64,000 nt of DNA from Flexilinea sp. (GCA_026645735.1 JAPKMT010000001.1:124001-188000); one strand, 5' to 3'; shown: positions 52,099 to 61,056, counted from the stretch's first letter. Numbers and translations are program-made. Notes: generated from the sequence alone by a model not told the origin.

Positions 52099-52128
52099 AA
52101 AGCTGGTTTATTTTTCGAATCGCTGGGT
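52099..52128. repeat. Fragment of a TTCGAA repeat between lysY and lysZ
   Basis: gctggtttatttttcgaatcgctgg looks like the right-hand part of the repeat. Short, so tentative. Confidence 0.35.
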
Positions 52129-52135
52129 ATAGACA

Positions 52136-52960
52136 ATGAACGACAAAAATCTAAAAATAATGGTGGTGAAAATTGGCGGGACAGAGGGTGTGGATTTCTC
52201 GCGTATCTGTTCGAATGCAGCCCGTCTGATTACTGAAGATAAAAAATTGATTCTAGTGCATGGTGGATCAGCCGAGGCCAACCAGCTTGGAGTGGATTTA
52301 AATATTCCTCCGCGTTTTATTACTTCACCTTCCGGACACACTTCCCGTTATACGGATCAAAAGACTATGGAAGTTTTTATTATGGCGGTCAATGGGAAAG
52401 TCAATTCGAGACTTGTGTCACAGCTCCAGGAGAAGGGTGTAAATGCTTTTGGTTTATCCGGTATGGACGGTCGACTGATTCAGGCGACACGCAAAGAAGC
52501 CATTCAGAGTGTTGAGAATGGAAAACGCCGGATAATCCGTGACGATTTCAGCGGGAAAATTGATACTGTCCAGGCGGATCTGCTGCATACCTTGCTCGCT
52601 GCGGAAATGCTACCGGTAATCGCGCCCATTGCGATCGGCAAAGCCGGAGAACCGCTAAATGTTGATGCGGACCGTGCGGCTGCTGAAGTGGCTGCAGCGA
52701 TGAAAGCGGACACATTGATTCTGCTGACGGCTGTGCCAGGATTGATGAAATCTTTCCCGGATGAACGCACGTTGATTAAAAAAGTCGATCGAAAAGATAT
52801 CACGTCGCTGCAAGAATATGCACAAGGCAGGATGAAGAATAAAGTACTGGGAGCTCAGGAAGCACTCGAAAAAGGTGTGAGTAATGTTTTGATTGCTGAT
52901 GGAAGCGTGGAAAATCCGATTGATCACGCACTTGCAGGAAACTGCACATGGATCTGCTGA
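52136..52960 (+). CDS. lysZ: LysW-aminoadipate/glutamate kinase (LysZ)
   Basis: The 274-residue amino-acid kinase phosphorylates the LysW-bound side chain. It has MVVKIGGTEGVDF (phosphate loop), LILVHGGSAEANQLG, FGLSGMDGRLIQATRKE, and NVDADRAAAEVAAAMKADTLILLTAVPGLM, as in acetylglutamate kinase and its LysW-specific relatives. It lies 61 bases after lysY, the gap being occupied by a repeat fragment. Confidence 0.94.
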   Translation: MNDKNLKIMVVKIGGTEGVDFSRICSNAARLITEDKKLILVHGGSAEANQLGVDLNIPPRFITSPSGHTSRYTDQKTMEVFIMAVNGKVNSRLVSQLQEKGVNAFGLSGMDGRLIQATRKEAIQSVENGKRRIIRDDFSGKIDTVQADLLHTLLAAEMLPVIAPIAIGKAGEPLNVDADRAAAEVAAAMKADTLILLTAVPGLMKSFPDERTLIKKVDRKDITSLQEYAQGRMKNKVLGAQEALEKGVSNVLIADGSVENPIDHALAGNCTWIC

Positions 52961-52982
52961 GTGATCTGCTGCGGATCGACGG

Positions 52983-54098
52983 ATGATGCGAAAAAAACTG
53001 AAACAGAATAAGGATTATCAACAGATGGAGAATAATTACTGGCTGACAGCTCCTGAAACTTACAAAACATTGTTTGGATTAGTGGAAAAATATAGTCCGA
53101 GCGGATCTGAAGCGGATGCCGTTAATTGGCTGGTTTCGAGAATGGCGGGATTGGGGTATACGAAATCCTATATCGATGGCGGCGGTAATGCAATTGGTGT
53201 GATGGGAGACGGTCCACGACAGTTGGTATTGTTGGGACATATTGATACCGTTCCGGGTGAAATCCCGTTTTCTGTTGAAAACGATATCCTTTACGGCCGT
53301 GGTTCGGTTGACGCGAAAGGACCGTTATCCTGCTTTGTGGATAGTGTCGCACAACTTGGACCGGTTCCAGATTGGCAGATTGTTGTCATCGCCTGTGTTG
53401 ATGAAGAATGTGATGGAATGGGCGCGCGCTTTGTACTGCCGCATTTCTCTCCGGAACTGGTCATTGTGGGGGAACCCAGTCGATGGGATCGTATTGCGCT
53501 CGGGTATAAAGGTTGTGCATGGTCCAGCATTCAAATTTCTTCTGATGTAACCCATGGAGCGAGTGAAGAAGCTACTGCGTGTGAAATTGCATCAGAGCTC
53601 TGGGGAAAAATACGGACATGGTGTCAGGAATACAACCAGTCCCGTTCAAAGATTTTCGATCAGATCATGTTTTCTTTGACAAACTGGTATTCGGGAAAGG
53701 ACGGTTTTTCTCAATGGGCTCGGCTGGTAGTAAGTGCCAGAATTCCACCCGGATTTATGCCGGAAGATTTCTATGCGGTTCTGGAATCTCTCGCACCGGA
53801 TGCGATCATTTCTCATTCAGCATTTCCGACACCGGCATATCGCGGAGAAAAAAATTCACCACTTGTTCGGGCATTTCTACCGGCAATCCGCTCCAACGGC
53901 GGGCAGCCTGCCTTTGTTTATAAAACCGGCACAGCGGATCTGAACCTGGTGGCTCCTGCATGGAATTGCCCCGGACTGGCATACGGACCCGGTGATTCAA
54001 CCCTGGATCATACTCCCAATGAGCATCTCTATCTGCCTGAGTTTCAAAAATCGAAAGCAATCCTTATTGATGTACTCAGACGTCTGACAAAAAAATGA
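52983..54098 (+). CDS. lysK: LysW-lysine/ornithine hydrolase (LysK, M20 peptidase family)
   Basis: The 371-residue zinc peptidase releases lysine or ornithine from LysW. Motifs are YSPSGSEADAVNWLVSRMAGLGY, LLGHIDTVPGEIPF with His and the following Asp, GRGSVDAKGPLSCFV with the bridging Asp, ACVDEECDGMGARF with Glu-Glu, and the late YGPGDSTLDHTPNEHL with the His ligand. The start is uncertain: the track's ATG at 52983 has no good ribosome site, and ATG 53025 (MENNYWLT) has aagga about ten bases upstream. The aminotransferase LysJ is not in the window. Confidence 0.92.
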   Translation: MMRKKLKQNKDYQQMENNYWLTAPETYKTLFGLVEKYSPSGSEADAVNWLVSRMAGLGYTKSYIDGGGNAIGVMGDGPRQLVLLGHIDTVPGEIPFSVENDILYGRGSVDAKGPLSCFVDSVAQLGPVPDWQIVVIACVDEECDGMGARFVLPHFSPELVIVGEPSRWDRIALGYKGCAWSSIQISSDVTHGASEEATACEIASELWGKIRTWCQEYNQSRSKIFDQIMFSLTNWYSGKDGFSQWARLVVSARIPPGFMPEDFYAVLESLAPDAIISHSAFPTPAYRGEKNSPLVRAFLPAIRSNGGQPAFVYKTGTADLNLVAPAWNCPGLAYGPGDSTLDHTPNEHLYLPEFQKSKAILIDVLRRLTKK

Positions 54099-54189
54099 GT
54101 CTTTCCGGTTGTATCGTTTTAGAAAAGTCGTGGTCTGTAATTGACTTGATCTTTTTACTGAAAAGAAAGCGTCCATAATTTTTCTCTCA

Positions 54190-54226
54190 TTAATTCGAAA
54201 GGTCAATCGATATTTTGAATTATTGA
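54190..54226. repeat. Short TTCGAA palindromic repeat
   Basis: taattcgaaaggtcaatcgatattttgaattattg, with inverted ends and no hairpin. Confidence 0.6.
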
Positions 54227-54237
54227 CCCTGTTTGCA

Positions 54238-54358
54238 GCCATTCAGAATATGCGAAGAAGTATATGTTGTTGTGCTGTTTTTTCGTGAAGCGCAAAAACA
54301 ACATAACAATAAGTTTTCTCGATCGATTCGAAAGGTTGGTTCAGATTTCGAATTTCTG
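54238..54358. repeat. Long TTCGAA repeat with near-perfect hairpin
   Basis: gccattcagaatatg at left, arms tgttgttgtgctgttttttcg / gcgcaaaaacaacataacaata nearly paired, then attcgaaaggttggttcagatttcgaatttctgg at right. The tip cgtgaagcgc has drifted from GCGC-NNN-GCGC. Confidence 0.85.
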
Positions 54359-54446
54359 GCCCGTTAGTCATCTTTTAAGGAAAGCCGCTTTCGGGGTTAT
54401 AATCTTTCTGGCTAAATACACTAATAGAAAGAAAAAATAATCTTTT

Positions 54447-55223
54447 ATGCCTGATATTTCCTTACTTCAAATTATTGCAGCTTGTTTTTTTTCTTTCCTG
54501 GCTGGTGCCATTGATTCGATCGCTGGAGGCGGTGGATTAATACAACTGCCCGGTTTAATGGCTGTCCTGCCAAACGTCCCCGTTGTCATGCTTCTCAGTA
54601 CCAATAAAATGTCCTCCACATTTGGGACGGGTATGGCAATTTTTCAATATTCCAAAAAAGTACCGATTCACTGGAAGCGCATGATTCCGATTGCAGCCAT
54701 TGCATTTTTCGCCAGTATCGGTGGAGCGCTGACAGCGACACGCGTCCCGAATCATTGGATGCGTCCGTTAGTTACATTTTTACTGATCGTGATTCTGATT
54801 TACTCCTTGCTGAAAAAAGATTTGGGCGATGATACTCAAAAAGCAGGCGTTTCAAAAAAGAGCAAGATCATTCTCGGATTACTGGTCGGTGTAATCATCG
54901 GTTTCTATGATGGATTCTTTGGCCCCGGAACCGGAAATTTCCTGATCCTCAGTTTTATTTTTATTTTCGGATTGGATTTTTTACAGGCTTCCGCTTCTTC
55001 AAAGGTGGTCAATTTGGCAACCAATATCGGTGCAATGACCCTTTTCCTCATCAGTGGATATGGTTATTACATTCTGGGTATCTTAATGGCTCTATTTAAC
55101 ATGGCTGGAGCTGTATGCGGCGTAAAACTGGCTGTTCTTAAAGGGAGCAAATTTATCCGCATCTTCTTTATTGTTGTCGTTTCAGGTCTTATCATTAAAC
55201 AGATACTGGATTTCTTATTGTAG
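54447..55223 (+). CDS. TSUP-family (TauE/SafE-like) membrane transporter
   Basis: The 258-residue protein has eight membrane segments and the TSUP signatures AGAIDSIAGGGGLIQLPGLM near the start and GFYDGFFGPGTGNFLILSFIFIFGLDFLQASASSKVVNLATN in the second half. Such proteins move sulfite, sulfoacetate or other organic anions. A TATAAT at 54398-54403 is the likely -10. The stop is TAG, one of only a few in the window. Confidence 0.9.
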   Translation: MPDISLLQIIAACFFSFLAGAIDSIAGGGGLIQLPGLMAVLPNVPVVMLLSTNKMSSTFGTGMAIFQYSKKVPIHWKRMIPIAAIAFFASIGGALTATRVPNHWMRPLVTFLLIVILIYSLLKKDLGDDTQKAGVSKKSKIILGLLVGVIIGFYDGFFGPGTGNFLILSFIFIFGLDFLQASASSKVVNLATNIGAMTLFLISGYGYYILGILMALFNMAGAVCGVKLAVLKGSKFIRIFFIVVVSGLIIKQILDFLL

Positions 55224-55333
55224 AAAGGGAGAAATGCCTTTTTGATTCTTCCAAAAAAAAATAGAGGTAAATTTTCTGTTATTTCAATTATTGAGGATAA
55301 AGTGGTTGATTCGCTAGCCTTCCCCCTGACCAG

Positions 55334-55455
55334 CAGCGATTTAAAATTTGGAAAAAAATAATTGTTGTAGTGTTATTTTTGCGCTTAGCGCAAAAATAAC
55401 ACTACAACATATTTCTCTCTTTATTCGAAAAGCTTTTCCAAATTTCGAATTCCTG
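55334..55455. repeat. Long TTCGAA repeat with perfect 22-bp hairpin
   Basis: Arms 55363-55384 (tgttgtagtgttattttt...) and 55388-55409 pair perfectly around loop TTA, with GCGC at the tip. tattcgaaaagcttttccaaatttcgaattcctg follows. The arm sequence differs clearly from the other perfect copies. Confidence 0.95.
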
Positions 55456-55479
55456 ACTGACCAGGCAAATCCGAATAAA

Positions 55480-56688
55480 ATGGAAATAACAGAACAACCT
55501 GATGAAAGCGATTCTATGCAGCAGAAAAACAAGATCATATTCCCGGATTATTCCAATAGCAATTTAGGCATCATTTCCTCGTTGCTTCAGTATTACAATA
55601 TCCCGTGTGCGACACCGTCCATACCTGAACTGGATGACGAACTAAAAACTGGTAACTATCGGAATATTGTACTGGTTCTGATGGATGCTATGGGTTCTCG
55701 CATCCTTGAAAAAAATCTCTCGCCAGACAGTTTTCTTCGCCGTCATCTATGCAAGGAGCTTACGGCTGTATATCCATGTACCACAGTCTGTGTTACCTCT
55801 TCATTTTTCTCTGGATTACCGCCGGTATCCCACTCCTGGCTGGCATGGAGCCTTTATTTCAAGGAGTGGAAACAGGTCATTGACCTTTTCCCATACCGGG
55901 ATTCTTTTTCAGGTGATCTGATTGATCGCCATGAGAAGAATGTGCTCGAATTTATGAGTTTTGATTCAATCCTGCCAAAAATTGAGGCATCTACACAAGG
56001 CACTGTTGGAATCCATTGTGTATTTACCGATATCGCACGGCCTCGTCTGGTCGATTTGACCGAAAAATATCTGACGAAAATTGGCACATTTGAATCCTTG
56101 CTGCAGACAACGCTTGAAAAATCCAGGGAATCGGGTGATCATTTTATTTTCAGCTATTTTAAATCTCCGGATGACTTGCTGCATAAAAACGGTCTAACCC
56201 ATTCTGAGGTGTCAGAATTTCTTGAAAACACCGATCAGCTCTTCGAAAAATATGCAGACCAATTTAAAGACACGCTGCTGATCATCACAGCAGATCACGG
56301 AATGCAGGACATCACCAATCATTTCTATCTCAATGCGGTTCAACCATTGCGTGAACTGTTGCGTAATGATCCGGCTGGCGATCCAAGAGCGAAATTCTTT
56401 TATATTAAGCACGGCCGTGAAGATGCTTTTGTTGAAAGATTTCAGCGTGAATTTGGAGATGAGTTCTTGTTGTTCAGTCAGGATGAGTTTCTTTCAAAAA
56501 AAATGCTGGGTGAAGGTCCGCTGCATCCGAAAGTAAAAGATTTTCTTGGCGATTTCGTCGCCTGCGGGGTGGGACACAGTGACCTTCTCTACGTTCCAGA
56601 CGGAGCCCGTCCTCCTAAAGAATTTAACGGGCATCATGCCGGTTTGACGGCTGAAGAGATGTTTGTTCCGTTGATCCTGGCGAAATAA
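55480..56688 (+). CDS. Alkaline-phosphatase-superfamily phosphodiesterase/pyrophosphatase
   Basis: The protein of about 402 residues belongs to the type I phosphodiesterase/nucleotide pyrophosphatase group. Metal and catalytic motifs are NIVLVLMDAMGSRIL, ELTAVYPCTTVCVTSSFFSGLPP with the Thr/Ser nucleophile region, DTLLIITADHGMQD, GVGHSDLLYVPDG and EFNGHHAGLTAEEMFVPLILAK. There is no signal peptide. The track starts at 55348 inside a repeat; its first 44 residues (NNCCSVIFALSAK...) are translated repeat, so I start at ATG 55480, with 55516 as another option. Substrate unknown. Confidence 0.85.
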   Translation: MEITEQPDESDSMQQKNKIIFPDYSNSNLGIISSLLQYYNIPCATPSIPELDDELKTGNYRNIVLVLMDAMGSRILEKNLSPDSFLRRHLCKELTAVYPCTTVCVTSSFFSGLPPVSHSWLAWSLYFKEWKQVIDLFPYRDSFSGDLIDRHEKNVLEFMSFDSILPKIEASTQGTVGIHCVFTDIARPRLVDLTEKYLTKIGTFESLLQTTLEKSRESGDHFIFSYFKSPDDLLHKNGLTHSEVSEFLENTDQLFEKYADQFKDTLLIITADHGMQDITNHFYLNAVQPLRELLRNDPAGDPRAKFFYIKHGREDAFVERFQREFGDEFLLFSQDEFLSKKMLGEGPLHPKVKDFLGDFVACGVGHSDLLYVPDGARPPKEFNGHHAGLTAEEMFVPLILAK

Positions 56689-56701
56689 AAAAAATTAAAC
56701 A

Positions 56702-56735
56702 AAAAAACGGCTGAGTAAGTTTCAGCCGTTTTTGT
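56702..56735. terminator. Bidirectional intrinsic terminator
   Basis: aaaaacggctga / tcagccgttttt, a 12-bp perfect stem with A and T flanks between the converging phosphodiesterase and htrA genes. Confidence 0.9.
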
Positions 56736-56754
56736 TTTAAGAAATCGGTTTCTG

Positions 56755-58353
56755 TCAACGAGTGACAGTAGTTCCAAGCGTCAGTCTGATTTCCAGAGTT
56801 TCGCTTCCGCGCAAAATCGTCAGCGTAATGCGTTCACCCGGCAGATATTTTGCGAGTTCTTCTTTCAATTCTTTGACATTGTGGATTTCCTGATCATCCA
56901 TTTTTTGAATCACATCGTTGACTTGCAATTCTGCGTCATCGGCCGGACTGTCTTTCGTGACCTGGCTGATCAGCGCACCTTCTGTTCCTTCGGGAAGACC
57001 AATCGTTTTCAAGTCATCCGTTGTCAGATCTTTGACGAAGGTACCGATCCAGGCGTTCCCTTTACCGTTTTGTGCAATCACTTCGGTCTTTTGTTCTCGT
57101 TCTTCAGAGGATGGACGGGCAGCCAGTGTGATATCCACATCCATTTCTTTCCCGTCGCGCAGGACATGCAGTGTGATGGTGTCCCCTACGCTGGTATTCG
57201 ATGCAAGATAGGAGATTACATCATCCATACCTTTGACATCACGGTCATTAATTTTGGTAACAATATCGCCATCGCTGAAAATATCTGCGCCGCTGATAGT
57301 AACCGTTTCTTTTCCACCTTCAATACCTGCTGCTTCTGCCGGGCTGTCCTTTTGAACTGTCTGAATTAATGCTCCGCGCTGATCATGATTGAGTTCCAAT
57401 GCTTCATTGATTTCAGGAGTCAGGGCAATTCCACTCATGCCGATCCATGCGTGTTGATAGGCGCCGTCGCTGATCAACTTAGGTACGACTCTTTTGGCCA
57501 GGTTGGATGGAATTGCATATCCGATTCCCGCTGAGGAATAGGTTGAGGATGAGAATGAGTTGACAACACCAATGACTTCGCCGTTGAGGTTAATCAGGAC
57601 GCCACCGGAGTTGCCCGGGTTAATGGCTGCATCAGTTTGGATCATATCAGGGATGGAGTAGTGACCGGTTTCGTCAGATCCGCTTTCCAGAGAGAAACTT
57701 CGGCCGAGCGCAGAAATGATACCCTGCGTCATCGTTCCATTATTTCCAAACGGATTGCCGATAGCAGCAACGAAATCGCCGGTTTTTATCGTGGATGAGT
57801 CACCCAGTGTAACTGGCTGAATTTCAGCACGGAAATCCGTAACTTCCAGAACTGCAAGATCACTGTCCGGATCGGATCCGATGACTTCTGCCTTGCGCAC
57901 GATACCATCATAATAAGTCACTGTTATTTCTGTTGCGTCTTCGATAACATGATTATTCGTGACTATGTGGCCTTCGGTATCATAGACAAAACCGGTTCCT
58001 GAGCCATATTGCATCGGTTTTTCGCTTTCATTATCCGGTTCCGGCTGCTTTTCATTCGGCTGGTTCTGTTGATTAAATTGTTCCAAAAACGGGATTATAT
58101 CCTGAAAATTGAAATTTTCGATCCAGGGATAATCCTGTTTTGGATCCATCGAAGCAGTCTTGGCCGGAACGGCTACAGAAATGAAAACTACGGAAGGATT
58201 AATTTGATCATACAGCGAACTCAAAGAGAGTTTTGCTGTTGCTACATCTGCCTGAGAAATATTTTCCTGTGCATTTACCAGACTGAAAGCGCCAAAACTG
58301 ATTGCCAGGATGAAAACTATCGATAACCAAATAATTTTTGTTGATTTTTTCAT
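56755..58353 (-). CDS. htrA: HtrA/DegP-like serine protease with two PDZ domains
   Basis: The 532-residue S1C protease has a signal/anchor segment (IIWLSIVFILAISFGAFSLV). The catalytic triad is His135 (VTNNHVIED), Asp165 (DSDLAVLEV) and Ser249 (NPGNSGGVL). Two PDZ domains follow, one with DIFSDGDIVTKINDRDVKGMDDVISYL and the last with VNDVIQKMDDQEIHNVKELKEELAKY. A Gln/Asn/Pro-rich insert lies before the protease domain (about 94-113). Such proteases degrade misfolded exported proteins. A histidine kinase/response regulator pair lies directly upstream on the same strand, as in systems where the pair controls htrA. Confidence 0.95.
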   Translation of the reverse strand: MKKSTKIIWLSIVFILAISFGAFSLVNAQENISQADVATAKLSLSSLYDQINPSVVFISVAVPAKTASMDPKQDYPWIENFNFQDIIPFLEQFNQQNQPNEKQPEPDNESEKPMQYGSGTGFVYDTEGHIVTNNHVIEDATEITVTYYDGIVRKAEVIGSDPDSDLAVLEVTDFRAEIQPVTLGDSSTIKTGDFVAAIGNPFGNNGTMTQGIISALGRSFSLESGSDETGHYSIPDMIQTDAAINPGNSGGVLINLNGEVIGVVNSFSSSTYSSAGIGYAIPSNLAKRVVPKLISDGAYQHAWIGMSGIALTPEINEALELNHDQRGALIQTVQKDSPAEAAGIEGGKETVTISGADIFSDGDIVTKINDRDVKGMDDVISYLASNTSVGDTITLHVLRDGKEMDVDITLAARPSSEEREQKTEVIAQNGKGNAWIGTFVKDLTTDDLKTIGLPEGTEGALISQVTKDSPADDAELQVNDVIQKMDDQEIHNVKELKEELAKYLPGERITLTILRGSETLEIRLTLGTTVTR

Positions 58354-58607
58354 ATGAACTTCCTTTCTTTATCTTTCCTCTTTTTTCCTTACAAGATAAA
58401 TTGTGAATTTTTCTTTCATTGATAATAAGATTACTACGAATTTGTTAGCGGAATATTAACTTTCGTTTAAATCAATTCTTAGTAAACATTAAATTCTGAT
58501 TAAAAAAACGCATAATGGGTGAAAATAAATTTTTTGAGAGGTGAAATTCCAAAAGACAAGACAACAACGGATAAAACATTTCATATTTTAAGTCGCTTGC
58601 AGTTAAT
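58354..58607. promoter_or_regulatory. htrA upstream region with possible response-regulator repeats
   Basis: On the minus strand the block TTTAATG ... TTTAAAC ... GTTAATA shows related heptamers spaced about 22 and 11 bases apart, suiting an OmpR/PhoB-type dimer. The pattern is AT-rich and may be chance. aaagaaaggaag precedes the htrA ATG. Confidence 0.3.
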
Positions 58608-60038
58608 TCATGATGCTGACGGAAACTGCAGGTGAATGGTGAATGTACTCCCGGCGCCTTTGATGCTTTCGACACTGATTGTTCCGTGATGCGCTTTCAC
58701 AATTTCCAACGCAATGTTGAGTCCCAGACCCATCCCCTGGATAAAGCGCTTCTTTTCCGATCCACGGTAAAAAGGCTCAAAAATATGCGGCAGATCCCCT
58801 TCTGAAATTCCAGGACCAAAGTCTTTTACGGAAATCAGGATTTCTTCTGCATTGACAGAAGCGTGAATGATGACGTCACCACCTTTGGATGAGTATTTGA
58901 TGGCATTGCTTAAGATATTCCCGACAGCCTGGTGGAACCGGTTTTCATCCATCATAACGATCGGCAGATCGTCCGGAATTTCATGGATGAGATGGACCTG
59001 GTTGTTTTGCGCATATTTTGTCCAATAGGTGAAAAAGTTCATCAGCCATTCAGACAATGGGACTGGTTTCATGAAATACTGGTTCAGCGGATCTGATTCG
59101 GATCTCAAAATGGATAAATCGCCAACCAATAATTCTAATCTTCGAATTTCCATTTTCATGCCGCTGGTTAAATCTCTGGTCAGGTTTTCATCCTGGACCG
59201 CGCCTAAATTCAGTGAATCGACTGCAGATGCCAGGGCGCCTAAAGGCCTCCCTAATTCGTGTGTCAGATAAGAGATCAGTTTTGTTCTGGTTTGTTCCGA
59301 GGTATCAAGTTTCTGGGATAGATTATTGAAGGCTGCTGAGAGTTTTCGGATTTCTGCCGGTCCTGTCTCCGGTAGCGGTTCGTTTTTCCCGCCGCTCGAC
59401 AAGTCATAGATGGCGTTGGTGGTCCGATTGAGCTGTTCTTCCAGCCGGATGGCGTTGAAAAGACCGATGATGATCCCCAGAAGTATTCCGCATATCAGGA
59501 TAACGATAATTCTGGTGGAGGTTTGTTTTAATTGATTTTCAAAATAATTAACCGGGAGATTCAACCGGATGATGCCCAATAATTCATCCTCATTGTTGGT
59601 GACCGGAACCATCATTTCAATGATGTCACCTGTTTTTTGGAAAGGCTGATATGGATTAATTTTCAGAAATGGTTCAAAAGATTTTTGTTGTAACTGGGAG
59701 ACCAATTGCGAAAAATCTGAATTCAGATCCGGTAATATGGGCTGATTGTCAGTGGAGGCAATCCATTGCCATGCCTGATCAAACAGAACAATTCCGGATA
59801 TCAGCTGCGGGCGAATCTCCTGAATCAGATTATTTGCAGATTCTCGATCTTTCCAAATCTCCGGATTCCCCTCCGCATACCCTTTGATCAGTTCTGCCTG
59901 GTATTCGATCGTTTTTTTCATGTCTTTCAAAATGTAATTTGTCTCCATCGCATATGAGAGCGCCACACCGATCAATGGAATGGTGATGATGACTGGGAGT
60001 ATATGACTGAGAATGAATTGTAATTTTAGATTTTTCAT
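58608..60038 (-). CDS. Membrane sensor histidine kinase
   Basis: The 476-residue kinase has two membrane helices (about 13-32 and 177-195) around an extracytoplasmic sensor of about 145 residues, then HAMP, a HisKA domain with YLTHELGRPLGAL (His260) and an HATPase domain with N, G1 (VKDFGPGISEGDLPHIFEPFYRG) and G2 (GMGLGLNIALEIVKAHHGTI) boxes. The H-box has Leu-Gly where His-Glu-Leu-Arg is usual, a minor change. It overlaps the response regulator by four bases. The nearby htrA suggests an envelope-stress signal. Confidence 0.93.
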   Translation of the reverse strand: MKNLKLQFILSHILPVIITIPLIGVALSYAMETNYILKDMKKTIEYQAELIKGYAEGNPEIWKDRESANNLIQEIRPQLISGIVLFDQAWQWIASTDNQPILPDLNSDFSQLVSQLQQKSFEPFLKINPYQPFQKTGDIIEMMVPVTNNEDELLGIIRLNLPVNYFENQLKQTSTRIIVILICGILLGIIIGLFNAIRLEEQLNRTTNAIYDLSSGGKNEPLPETGPAEIRKLSAAFNNLSQKLDTSEQTRTKLISYLTHELGRPLGALASAVDSLNLGAVQDENLTRDLTSGMKMEIRRLELLVGDLSILRSESDPLNQYFMKPVPLSEWLMNFFTYWTKYAQNNQVHLIHEIPDDLPIVMMDENRFHQAVGNILSNAIKYSSKGGDVIIHASVNAEEILISVKDFGPGISEGDLPHIFEPFYRGSEKKRFIQGMGLGLNIALEIVKAHHGTISVESIKGAGSTFTIHLQFPSAS

Positions 60039-60736
60039 TCTGAACCGGGATTAGAAACAAATTTATAACCGATACTTCGGACTGTAACGATGCGCTCCGG
60101 ATGATCCGGATCTTTTTCTACTTTTTCGCGCAGCCAGCGAATGTGAACATATAAAACTTGCGATTCGCCGATATATTCCGCACCCCAAACACGCTTCAGC
60201 AGATTGTCTGTACTGATTACACGATCTGCGTCCAGCATGAATGCCGTAAGAAGATCGAATTCTTTCGGCGACAGATCAAGGGCTTGATTATCCTTACTGA
60301 CCTGATGCTGTGAAAAATCAATTTTCAGATTTCCAGCCTGAATTACTCCTTCCGGTTGCGGTGGTGGGACAGATTCCTTCCTGCGCAGCACCGCTTTCAC
60401 TCGGGCCAGCAGTACGTCAAAATCAAATGGTTTGGAAATATAATCATCCGCCCCGGCATTTAATCCCATCACCTGATCACTGCCACTGCGTCGTGCAGTC
60501 AGGAAGATGACCGGAATGTTCTTGATCTGATGAATACTGGAGATCGCATCGAGACCATCCATGCCGGGTAACCCAATATCTAACAGGATCAAATCAGGTT
60601 GATCAATTTGCACAATGGCGAGAGCATCCTCTGCGCTTTCCGCTGTGTTAGCCTGGAATCCGCTTTTTTCTAAATTAAAAGCCAAACTTCTTCGGAGCAA
60701 GACATCATCATCAACAATTAAAATCTTATTGGCCAT
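60035..60736 (-). CDS. OmpR/PhoB-family response regulator
   Basis: The 233-residue regulator has a receiver domain with Asp9/Asp10, phosphorylated Asp53 (LILLDIGLPGMDG), the Thr and Lys of IPVIFLTARRS and YISKPFDFDVL. A winged-helix domain (LDLSPKEFDLLTAFMLDADRVIS ... YVHIRWLREKVEKDPDHPERIVTVRSIGYKF) follows. It is translated ahead of the kinase in one operon. Confidence 0.95.
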   Translation of the reverse strand: MANKILIVDDDVLLRRSLAFNLEKSGFQANTAESAEDALAIVQIDQPDLILLDIGLPGMDGLDAISSIHQIKNIPVIFLTARRSGSDQVMGLNAGADDYISKPFDFDVLLARVKAVLRRKESVPPPQPEGVIQAGNLKIDFSQHQVSKDNQALDLSPKEFDLLTAFMLDADRVISTDNLLKRVWGAEYIGESQVLYVHIRWLREKVEKDPDHPERIVTVRSIGYKFVSNPGSE

Positions 60737-60910
60737 TCCTTATCCTCCTCCTTCTTTAATAAAAATTCGTATCTTCTCTTTTATTTTATATACCTGTTTT
60801 AAAAATGTGTGTCAAGGAGCGGTATCTTTCTGATGATTAAATCCAGCTTAAGGATTTCTGTTGGGTGATCAGCCATTTGTGCTGAGGTAGCTGGATGACT
60901 TTATTTTTTC
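60737..60910. other. Divergent upstream region of the two-component operon
   Basis: AT-rich sequence just upstream of the response regulator, followed by a more mixed stretch. It must hold that operon's promoter, but no clear -35/-10 pair stands out. No gene seen. Confidence 0.35.
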
Positions 60911-60947
60911 TCTATTCGAAAAGCACTTCCATATTTCGAATAGCTGT
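60911..60947. repeat. Short TTCGAA repeat
   Basis: tctattcgaaaagcacttccatatttcgaatagctg equals the right-hand third of the long form. Confidence 0.65.
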
Positions 60948-61013
60948 CAATCGGTGGTGCGTATAGATGCTGACACTAAAACCGCCGACCGGACGGCGCG
61001 GAGAGGACATGGA

Positions 61014-61022
61014 TGGTATAAT
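61014..61022 (+). promoter_or_regulatory. Extended -10 promoter of gyrA
   Basis: TGGTATAAT, an extended -10 element with perfect TATAAT, about 35 bases before the gyrA start. No good -35 hexamer is visible, which is common for extended -10 promoters. Confidence 0.55.
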
Positions 61023-61056
61023 TAGTATGTTAAATTTGAGATAAAAGGCGAAAAAT

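Noticed and set aside
52949-52984. 12-codon frame MDLLSDLLRIDG as the start of LysK
   Set aside because: It resembles an M20 peptidase N-terminus but is out of frame with lysK and lies over the lysZ end; the lysK frame already has a complete N-terminus.
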